Source of the DNA: Bacteroidales bacterium UBA1309
GTDB taxonomy: Bacteria > Bacteroidota > Bacteroidia > Bacteroidales > Dysgonomonadaceae
Reading direction: 5' to 3'
Length of the DNA stretch: 64,000 nucleotides
NCBI GenBank assembly: GCA_002307185.1
Contig: DBTT01000027.1
Coordinates: 1 to 64,000 of the forward strand
This document shows positions 27,113 through 33,492 of this stretch, one piece after another. The position numbers and the translations under genes were made by a program. Numbering within the stretch: the first letter of the stretch is position 1; the number at the start of each line of letters is the position of its first letter. The notes beneath the pieces are model-generated. The model did no database searches. It had not been told where the DNA came from and saw nothing but the letters and a program-made list of their open reading frames with translations.

Positions 27113-29458
27113 ATGAAGAAACATTTTATCTACTTTGTAGCTTTGTCCCTATTTGGCGGAAGCCTTTTCGCCCAAACCAAAAGTATTACTGATAGCACGT
27201 ATGCGATTCAAGAAGTACAAGTGATCGGAAATACACAAAAGAAAGCTTCCGTGAGCAAGCTGAGTATTCCTCTCCATTATTTGCCGCTCTCGGTTTCCTC
27301 TGTCAGCTCATCCACTCTTGAGATGAAAAGTATTACCAATATTCAAGATGCAATAAGGCTAATACCAGGGGCTACCATCCGTAGCTCGTATGGGGCATAT
27401 CAGCAAATGCAAGTCAGAGGCTTTGATTACACGCCGATCATGATTGACGGTGTGCGTGACGAAAGAACATCTATCAACAACTCGGCACCATTTCCTGACT
27501 TGTCGTCGGTTGAAAGTATCGAATTATTGAAAGGGCCCTCTTCGGTACTCTACGGACATTCCGCAGCAGGAGGCATCCTTAATGTAGTGCGCAAAGCGCC
27601 AGCCGCAAAACAGATATTAAAAACCTTGTTAAGCTATGGGTCTTGGGACAACAAGCGTGCCATGATGGATTTCGGGGGTAATCTGGCAGGCCCGCTAAAC
27701 TATAGGGCTGTAATTAACTGGTCGGACGTGGAGGGCTATCGCTACACGAACGACAAACGTTTTTCGGGATACCTTGCATTGGGTGCAAAACTAAGCCCGT
27801 CGCAGGAAATCGAACTACGTGGAGGATTCAACCGCGATTGGTATGGAACAGAAATAGGATTGCCTAGGTTGATGTCAAACGATATTTACACGCTAGATGG
27901 CGAAAAATATTTAGGAAAGGGCGACATGCTCCCGGGACTCAACAAAAGATGGAGATACAACAACCAATCCGACTTTATGATTAACAATGGGTCCAACCTG
28001 ATGCTTCGTTATTCCAGGACGTTTTCAGACAAGTTTAAAATTGAAAATCGATTGGCCTACAACTACGACAACATTGACTATTTCAGCACCGAAGAGCTGA
28101 GCTACAGGGAAAGTTCTTCTGCCATCTACCCCTACTACTACTTGAATAACGGCAACAAGCAATATATCAGCCTCGATTCAGTGCAACTCACTTATCCACT
28201 TCGCTTTGCTTATACGGTGAATGTCATCAACGAACAATTCGAAGCGTCGGGTAGAATACAACTACCTTACGGGATTAAATACAATTACTTGGCCGGTTAC
28301 AACTTCGTCTATTTTAGCAGGGACACATACCGTGGATATGGCGGGACAAATCCTGACACCCAAAAATCATACACGCTGTCCGATTTGATAGATGGGCCTG
28401 GGCTGTATTCTGTTGTTTCTTCCTACAATCCTCACAGCATGGGGTATATGGACCCGTATTTCGGTTCTGGCACAAGCAACCGCAACTACACGAACGGGGT
28501 GTATCTTCAAAACCTTTTGGAAATGTCCAAGAAGTTCAAATTGATGTTGGCTGGTCGTTTCGACACCTATCTATTTAAGACGGCAACAATCAGTTTTGAC
28601 AAAACGAAGGAACGAGTAAAATACAAGGACGTAGATTACAGTAAGACCAACTCTTCGGCATTCACTTACAGAGTTGGTGGAGTGTATCTTCCCAAAGAGA
28701 ACTTATCGGTGTACGGTTCATTCTCCAATTTCTTCACTCCTTACAGGGATGTGGTGAGCCCCACCATTATTTATATCGATCAAAACGGAAACCGCATTTA
28801 CCCCACAGATAATGGCGAAGCTTTCAAACCCCAAACAGGCTACCAAGGGGAATTAGGAGCTCGTTACAGCCTCGGGACACGGTTGCAGGTTACGGCTTGC
28901 GTCTATTACATTCGCCGGAACAACGAAAAGAAGACATTGAAAACCGGAGTTGTGGAAGACGGCGTCACGAAAAGCGTGGTAGGAATCATCGGATCCACCG
29001 AATCGAAAGGGCTGGAACTTGAGCTTACGGCCAATCCTTTTGCAGGTATGAGAATCAATGCAGGCTATAGTTTTACAGATGCAAGCATCTTGAATTTAAA
29101 GAAAAACGACTACCTCAATGAAGACCCTCAAAAAGGAATCCACTTGGCTGGTGTGCCAATGAATACACTGTTCACAATAGCCAATTATGATTTCAGGAAA
29201 GGTCTTCTACGGAGAACCTCTGTTTTCGCCTCGGTCACTTACACCGACCACATCTACCGGGATATAAGCAAAACCGTGATTTTCCCTTCCTATTGGTTAA
29301 CTGATATGGGTATATCTCATAAGCTAAAGAACGGGATACAACTGAAGATGAACGTAAACAACGTGTTCAACCACTATTATTTCAACCAATCGTTGTCCAC
29401 GCAGATTGTGCCAGGATTGCCACGCAATTACCTGATGACCGTTTCATACAGCATGTAA
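27113..29458 (+). CDS. TonB-dependent receptor, siderophore-receptor type, under B12 riboswitch control
   Basis: A 781-residue outer-membrane receptor with signal peptide (to about 20, SLFAQ). The plug domain has ALRLIPGATIR-like IQDAIRLIPGATIRS, VRGFDYTPIMIDGVRDER, SIELLKGPSSVLYGHSAAGGILNVV; a 22-strand barrel follows, ending in an aromatic residue and Met (VSYSM). The subfamily resembles ferrichrome/ferric-siderophore receptors rather than BtuB. It is the first gene after the cobalamin riboswitch and is followed 3 bp later by a PepSY membrane protein. The likely substrate is therefore a corrinoid, a cobalt chelate or a siderophore-like metal complex, with regulation favouring the first two. 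Confidence 0.88.
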   Translation: MKKHFIYFVALSLFGGSLFAQTKSITDSTYAIQEVQVIGNTQKKASVSKLSIPLHYLPLSVSSVSSSTLEMKSITNIQDAIRLIPGATIRSSYGAYQQMQVRGFDYTPIMIDGVRDERTSINNSAPFPDLSSVESIELLKGPSSVLYGHSAAGGILNVVRKAPAAKQILKTLLSYGSWDNKRAMMDFGGNLAGPLNYRAVINWSDVEGYRYTNDKRFSGYLALGAKLSPSQEIELRGGFNRDWYGTEIGLPRLMSNDIYTLDGEKYLGKGDMLPGLNKRWRYNNQSDFMINNGSNLMLRYSRTFSDKFKIENRLAYNYDNIDYFSTEELSYRESSSAIYPYYYLNNGNKQYISLDSVQLTYPLRFAYTVNVINEQFEASGRIQLPYGIKYNYLAGYNFVYFSRDTYRGYGGTNPDTQKSYTLSDLIDGPGLYSVVSSYNPHSMGYMDPYFGSGTSNRNYTNGVYLQNLLEMSKKFKLMLAGRFDTYLFKTATISFDKTKERVKYKDVDYSKTNSSAFTYRVGGVYLPKENLSVYGSFSNFFTPYRDVVSPTIIYIDQNGNRIYPTDNGEAFKPQTGYQGELGARYSLGTRLQVTACVYYIRRNNEKKTLKTGVVEDGVTKSVVGIIGSTESKGLELELTANPFAGMRINAGYSFTDASILNLKKNDYLNEDPQKGIHLAGVPMNTLFTIANYDFRKGLLRRTSVFASVTYTDHIYRDISKTVIFPSYWLTDMGISHKLKNGIQLKMNVNNVFNHYYFNQSLSTQIVPGLPRNYLMTVSYSM

Positions 29459-29461
29459 GCC

Positions 29462-30928
29462 ATGTTCAAAAGAATTCTTTATTCTTTCCACCGGATACTG
29501 GGAACTATTCTCAGTATCCTTTTCCTGATGTGGTTTCTCTCTGGATTCGTGATGATGTACCACACATTTCCCAAACTGACGGAGAGAGATAGAAACGCCC
29601 ATGCGCAAGCATTGAACATGCAAGACTGTCAACAAGCCGATTCAATCATAGCAAGTGGGTTAAGTAAGCCCAAACTAAATTCATTGGAGTTGAATCTCCA
29701 TTACGGACATGCACAAATTACATCCAGATCTTCTGATTCAGAGCAGCAAATGGTGTGTAGGAATGGAATATGGGACAGTGTGCGCAAACCAACTTTCGCA
29801 CAAATACGCCAATACGCAGGGGCGTGGAACAGTGCACCTATCATCCGCACGGACACCTTGCACGATTTGGAACAATGGATTCCGTTTGGAAAATTACGCG
29901 CGGACCTGCCAATCTACAAATTTTATTTCGGCGACAAACTCCATCACCAACTTTATGTGTCGTCTGCCACGGGAGAAGCCTTGCAATTGACCACCCAAGA
30001 TAGCCGCTTTTGGGCTTGGTTGGGGCCAATTCCTCATTGGATCTATTTCACCAAATTGAGGCAGGACGTGTCTCTATGGAAAAATATGGTCATTACAATC
30101 TCCGGTATTGGATGTGTCATGTGTCTTGCGGGCATAGTTATCGGTATTCGTTCCTTCCTGATATCGCGACGTAAGAGAGGCACTTGGGCAACTCCTTACC
30201 GCCGATTTGCATACAAATGGCATCATTTGACGGGATTCTTTTTCGGTTTTTTTGTATTCACCTTTATTTTTAGCGGCATGATGTCATTGGCCGATGTGCC
30301 TACTTCCATCGTGAAAATACACAATCCGAAGCTACAGGAGCAAGCCAACAGCGAGGCATCGATAACTGGAATCGAATTCAAGGCCGATTACAAACAGTTG
30401 CTGGCCGATTACCCGAAGCAGGTGACGCAAATCAAATGGATGTCAGTAGGGAAAACTCCTGTTTTACAGGCAGTGGTCAGTGGTAGCACTCTGATGTTTG
30501 ATGCATCCAGGAACATCTTAAAGCCGCTCCATATGAGTCCGGCAATGATTAAGGAGCTGGTTCAAACAGGGACAAATTCGTGTCAGATAGATACCTTGTG
30601 CAACTATGACAACTACTACGGAAGCCCTGGCAAGCAATTGCCACTACCCGTGTATAAAGTCTCAGTCAAAGATGGCGACCAAAGCGTGTATTATGTTGAA
30701 CCGGCGACTGGTAAGTTAATATATTACAATTCGAATGCAAAGGTAGCACATTGGTCGTATCAAATTCTACACCGTTTTGCGCTCGGAGTGCTTGTGCAGC
30801 ATAACACACTACGGCTCTGCTTGCTCTGGTTTGCACTGCTTGGGGGCACGCTCGTCTCCATCACCGGTGTATGGCTAAGCGTGAGGTATTTGCAACGGAA
30901 GTTGATAAGAAAGAAGCATAACTCATAA
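29462..30928 (+). CDS. PepSY-associated transmembrane protein
   Basis: A 488-residue inner-membrane protein with the PepSY_TM plan: a membrane helix near 14-36 (ILGTILSILFLMWFLSGFVMMYH), a periplasmic PepSY-like segment, helices near 208-228 and 252-275 (HHLTGFFFGFFVFTFIFSG), another PepSY-like segment, and a last helix near 455-478. Histidines in HRILG, KWHHLTG and LHRF could bind haem. Such proteins accompany ferric-siderophore receptors and are thought to reduce the imported metal complex. The ATG lies 3 bp after the receptor stop, so the riboswitch controls both genes. Confidence 0.85.
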   Translation: MFKRILYSFHRILGTILSILFLMWFLSGFVMMYHTFPKLTERDRNAHAQALNMQDCQQADSIIASGLSKPKLNSLELNLHYGHAQITSRSSDSEQQMVCRNGIWDSVRKPTFAQIRQYAGAWNSAPIIRTDTLHDLEQWIPFGKLRADLPIYKFYFGDKLHHQLYVSSATGEALQLTTQDSRFWAWLGPIPHWIYFTKLRQDVSLWKNMVITISGIGCVMCLAGIVIGIRSFLISRRKRGTWATPYRRFAYKWHHLTGFFFGFFVFTFIFSGMMSLADVPTSIVKIHNPKLQEQANSEASITGIEFKADYKQLLADYPKQVTQIKWMSVGKTPVLQAVVSGSTLMFDASRNILKPLHMSPAMIKELVQTGTNSCQIDTLCNYDNYYGSPGKQLPLPVYKVSVKDGDQSVYYVEPATGKLIYYNSNAKVAHWSYQILHRFALGVLVQHNTLRLCLLWFALLGGTLVSITGVWLSVRYLQRKLIRKKHNS

Positions 30929-31054
30929 ACGGTTTGATTCGTTCAATATATGTGTCTCTGCTATGCAGGGCTGTTGGAAATTTAGCCATGGCAACTGTGT
31001 TTTTGAAATTACAATTATAATAGAATGCAAATATGCTAGTTATTTTAATCGTAT

Positions 31055-31216
31055 CTACAATAAAATCAGAAAAGTGTCTGAATTTGCCTTGGTCTTGTGC
31101 GCAATATCGATATGAGGTTTCCTCGCTTTGTAGTCGTCGCTATCTCCTGCCCATTTCATTACCCAGCTGCGGGAATATGCCATGACCCGTTTTTTCGTGT
31201 CTTTGATGGCGGTCAT
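31055..31216 (-). CDS. Small basic protein, 53 residues, partly duplicated
   Basis: On the minus strand ATG at 31216 opens a 53-codon frame beginning MTAIKDTKKRVMAYSRSWVM. The start resembles short Bacteroidota proteins of the (K)xTKxRVM type seen near mobile elements. A 100-bp tandem duplication repeats its first 17 codons upstream (from 31316), so an extra start and N-terminal fragment exist. It may be a remnant; expression is uncertain. Confidence 0.4.
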   Translation of the reverse strand: MTAIKDTKKRVMAYSRSWVMKWAGDSDDYKARKPHIDIAHKTKANSDTFLILL

Positions 31217-31226
31217 AGTGCATAAA

Positions 31227-31257
31227 AAAACCTACAAGTAAATAGCTTGTAGGTTTT
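31227..31257. terminator. Bidirectional terminator, copy 1
   Basis: A perfect 12-bp stem, AAAACCTACAAG/CTTGTAGGTTTT, with a 7-nt loop, flanked by A-run and T-run, can stop transcription from both sides (PepSY operon on plus, prophage regulators on minus). Confidence 0.75.
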
Positions 31258-31326
31258 GTGTTAATACTGCGGGAATATGCCATGACCCGTTTTTTCGTGT
31301 CTTTGATGGCGGTCATAGTGCATAAA

Positions 31327-31357
31327 AAAACCTACAAGTAAATAGCTTGTAGGTTTT
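31327..31357. terminator. Bidirectional terminator, copy 2
   Basis: An identical copy of the preceding hairpin, produced by the 100-bp tandem duplication. Confidence 0.75.
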
Positions 31358-31485
31358 GTGTTAATATTGTCTGTTTTGGTTCTTCTTGCAGAGAGGAAGA
31401 GACTCTATCCACCATAAAACCTAATTCGCAATCTACTGATTTATTGTTAGTATTATATTTCTATTTTTTCGTTTAACTTGACTAA

Positions 31486-31514
31486 AGTTCCGAGTTAGTT
31501 CCGGATTAGTTCCG
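31486..31514. repeat. 11-bp tandem repeat AGTTCCGRRTT
   Basis: AGTTCCGAGTT (31486-31496), AGTTCCGGATT (31497-31507) and the partial AGTTCCG (31508-31514) lie head to tail with an 11-bp period, one helical turn, just beyond the stop of the last minus-strand prophage gene. They could be protein-binding sites, for instance integrase arm sites, near the prophage's left end. Confidence 0.6.
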
Positions 31515-31522
31515 TTTTTCCA

Positions 31523-31747
31523 TTAGACGGGCAAATGTAACGCATTAAGGAGGCGCTGATAAGTAATAAAAGATGCTTTAATTCTTTCCCCCGTTGTTAG
31601 GTGAAATATAACTTTTGATGAATCATTTTCTCCTTTTCCAATCTTTTCTATTCTAACTATGTGATCGATATTAATTAGGCTACGCAATTCAAGGAACACA
31701 TCTTCGCTTTTTATCAAATGGCCTTCTACATCTATAAAGTTATCCAT
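31523..31747 (-). CDS. Small hypothetical protein, last gene of the prophage regulator operon
   Basis: A 74-residue protein (MDNFIDVEGHLIKSEDVF...) with predicted beta strands (VRIEKIGKG, KVIFHLTTGERIKA) and a C-terminal helix. No known family recognised. It begins 1 bp after the stop of the previous gene and belongs to the three-gene minus-strand operon headed by the XRE-like gene at 32346. It may help control lysogeny. Confidence 0.55.
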   Translation of the reverse strand: MDNFIDVEGHLIKSEDVFLELRSLINIDHIVRIEKIGKGENDSSKVIFHLTTGERIKASFITYQRLLNALHLPV

Positions 31748-31748
31748 A

Positions 31749-32009
31749 TCACTTTTTTTTTGTTTGAATTAATATAGGTTTTATTCTCATGATGTTTTTT
31801 GCAATTTGTTGAGCATTACTTAACTTAAGCTCTAAATCATCTATATCTATTTTACATCCTGAGATATAAGAAGATGCGAGTCCTGGCTCGCAACAATTTT
31901 TATCTATACTTATAGGAGTAACATCTAATATATTGTATATTTCATCGTACCAGTTTTTTAATAATCTTTTCTTATCTTCTATTTCTATTTCATCGTATAA
32001 ATGCTCCAT
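31749..32009 (-). CDS. Small hypothetical protein, prophage regulator operon
   Basis: An 86-residue acidic helical protein containing two adjacent cysteines (DKNCCEPGLASSYISGCKID). No family recognised. It lies 7 bp after the XRE-like gene and 1 bp before the next gene, so the three are co-transcribed. Confidence 0.55.
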   Translation of the reverse strand: MEHLYDEIEIEDKKRLLKNWYDEIYNILDVTPISIDKNCCEPGLASSYISGCKIDIDDLELKLSNAQQIAKNIMRIKPILIQTKKK

Positions 32010-32016
32010 ATTTTAT

Positions 32017-32346
32017 CTACTTATTTAATATTTTAAAGACTTTCTCCTCAAAACCTATACTCATTATTTCATCTTCGCTGATTTCTAATTCTACAAGTAC
32101 TTTAGCTTTTTTGGATATATCATTCATCTTTAATCTTTCGATTGTTTTTTTTTCAATGAAATGCTGGAAGAAATCATAATCTAAAACCTGTCCGATTTTT
32201 TTCAACAGAGAAGTATCAATACTATCCCTTTTAAAAATATCATAGACATTGCTTCGCTCCTTATTAATTGCTTTTGCGAATACTGTAACCTCCATATTTA
32301 CAGCGTCAACACGTTCCCTGATAATCTGTCCAATAATTTTATCCAT
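32017..32346 (-). CDS. Putative prophage repressor, XRE-like
   Basis: A 109-residue protein with a helix-turn-helix-like N-terminus (VFAKAINKERSNVYDIFKRDSIDTSLLKKIGQVL) of the Cro/C1 type, where SNVYDIFKR is the recognition helix. The remaining 40 residues are charged. It is divergent from the early prophage genes at 32506 across a 160-bp region with an inverted repeat, the usual place of a lysogeny switch. It is the best candidate for the prophage repressor. Confidence 0.7.
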   Translation of the reverse strand: MDKIIGQIIRERVDAVNMEVTVFAKAINKERSNVYDIFKRDSIDTSLLKKIGQVLDYDFFQHFIEKKTIERLKMNDISKKAKVLVELEISEDEIMSIGFEEKVFKILNK

Positions 32347-32401
32347 ACTTATAAATTTAATTGATTGTATATTAATTGCTTACATTTCAGTGTTGTATTT
32401 T

Positions 32402-32452
32402 TTCGGAAAATATGTTGTAAATTATAATACGCAATTCCGAAAATATACTACA
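32402..32452. promoter_or_regulatory. Divergent operator region of the prophage switch
   Basis: TTCGGAA (32402-32408) and TTCCGAA (32435-32441) form a perfect 7-bp inverted repeat separated by 26 bp. The right arm also heads a direct repeat of the left (CGGAAAATATGTTGTA versus CCGAAAATATACTACA). The motif GTTGTA recurs around it. Repressor binding here could govern both divergent promoters. Confidence 0.5.
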
Positions 32453-32505
32453 TTTACGATGTAATAATACATGCGTGTTGTAAAACTAAACTAAATAAAA
32501 TTGAT

Positions 32506-32718
32506 ATGAAGGAATTGAAGCTATTTATGGAGTCCTTACCCACAAAAGATTACAAGCGGATAAAGGATGAGATTATTGAAGGATGCTTTATCTCCGAAAG
32601 CACATGGAAAAATTGGTTGTGTGGCCGCACACGCGTGCCTTACTTGGCCAAGCCCGTCATCAACCGCATCGCGAAAAAGCAGATTTATAAAGAATCAGAA
32701 ATGAGTATTAATCAATAA
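32506..32718 (+). CDS. Small early prophage protein, HTH-like
   Basis: A 70-residue basic protein with a helix-turn-helix-like pattern (GCFISESTWKNWLCGRTRVPYLAKPVINRIA). It is the first gene of the rightward early region, immediately after the divergent operator, the position of a Cro-like or early activator protein. No family name can be given. Confidence 0.6.
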   Translation: MKELKLFMESLPTKDYKRIKDEIIEGCFISESTWKNWLCGRTRVPYLAKPVINRIAKKQIYKESEMSINQ

Positions 32719-32732
32719 AAAGAAAATGAACT

Positions 32733-33011
32733 ATGGATATCAATGTATGCCCCCATAAAAGCGATAAGGAGAATGTCGAATTATACAACCAGCGGTTTTC
32801 CCTGCGGGAATTTGATAATAATAGAATGGTAGTGCCTTCTATGACTTTAGCCGAATTAACCGCCTTAGAATCTCGCATTCGTTGTGTCCGTATTCAGTTA
32901 GGTTGGACTTCTAACCGCGAAGATTTCTTCGAGATCTGTGAAAAATATGGATGGAAAGAAGCAAAGAAATTTGCCAAACTCAAGAACTTGATTAATAAAG
33001 ATGGTAAATAA
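32733..33011 (+). CDS. Hypothetical early prophage protein
   Basis: A 92-residue protein starting MDINVCPHKSDKENVELYNQ, with a helical middle (LAELTALESRIRCVRIQLGW). It lies 14 bp after the preceding gene and overlaps the next by 11 bp. Function not recognised. Confidence 0.6.
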   Translation: MDINVCPHKSDKENVELYNQRFSLREFDNNRMVVPSMTLAELTALESRIRCVRIQLGWTSNREDFFEICEKYGWKEAKKFAKLKNLINKDGK

Positions 33012-33117
33012 TGAAGCTGTCTGCTTCCTGGAGATGCTCTGCAATAAGCACTGCTCGAACGAAGAGCGGGAATTTGCGCACCTGAGGCTTCGGAAAATAT
33101 TGAACCTTATAAATTGA
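33001..33117 (+). CDS. Very small early protein, 38 residues
   Basis: ATG at 33001 opens a 38-codon frame (MVNNEAVCFLEMLCNKHCSN then EEREFAHLRLRKILNLIN). It fills the gap between two early genes and overlaps the first by 11 bp, as typical of tight phage early operons. Three cysteines occur near the N-terminus. No homologue recalled. Confidence 0.45.
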   Translation: MVNNEAVCFLEMLCNKHCSNEEREFAHLRLRKILNLIN

Positions 33118-33127
33118 AAGATAGTTT

Positions 33128-33424
33128 ATGACTCTAAAAATCACAACAGCACGCCACATTACCCACATTGAGGATGCACGCAATTGGCTTGTCTTCCAGA
33201 ACGAGCCGTGCCCAGACTCTTACTTCTGCACGTTGCAGAATTTCAAAGTACAGGAAATAGATATCGAGGGGCTTGAATCCCACAAGGTGTTCAAGGCTAT
33301 TGAATGGACAAACTACGATGAAGGAGTTGGGTCATCGATGGTTTTTAAAGCTTTGCCATTCTGCGACTACGATAAAGCGTTGCGAATTTTCATTGATTTT
33401 TTTGAGCGTAAAACAGTGAATTAG
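33128..33424 (+). CDS. Hypothetical early prophage protein
   Basis: A 98-residue protein (MTLKITTARHITHIEDARNW...) of mixed alpha/beta pattern with FCTLQNFKVQEIDIEGLE and a C-terminal FIDFFERKTVN. It precedes the primase-helicase gene by 68 bp, a gap holding GTAAC repeats. Function not recognised. Confidence 0.55.
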   Translation: MTLKITTARHITHIEDARNWLVFQNEPCPDSYFCTLQNFKVQEIDIEGLESHKVFKAIEWTNYDEGVGSSMVFKALPFCDYDKALRIFIDFFERKTVN

Positions 33425-33464
33425 CTGGATGAATTATCAACCCATCCCCACCCCCCTGATTTTT

Positions 33465-33487
33465 TGTAACAATCGTAACGTTGTAAC
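33465..33487. promoter_or_regulatory. Three GTAAC sites directly before the primase-helicase gene
   Basis: GTAAC occurs at 33466-33470, 33475-33479 and 33483-33487, with spacings of 9 and 8 bp, ending 5 bp before the ATG. The same motif forms the large cluster at 37469-37714, suggesting one DNA-binding protein acts at both. Confidence 0.5.
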
Positions 33488-33492
33488 CGATA

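Larger units (their letters stand above)
31167..31366. repeat. Exact 100-bp tandem duplication
   Basis: Positions 31167-31266 are repeated exactly at 31267-31366. Each unit holds the first codons of the small minus-strand gene and a complete bidirectional terminator hairpin. It lies between the PepSY gene and the first prophage regulator genes. Confidence 0.9.

Noticed and set aside
31749..32346. A toxin-antitoxin pair in the prophage regulator operon
   Set aside because: Only the first gene looks like a DNA-binding protein; the others match no toxin family I know, and the divergent layout fits a lysogeny switch better.
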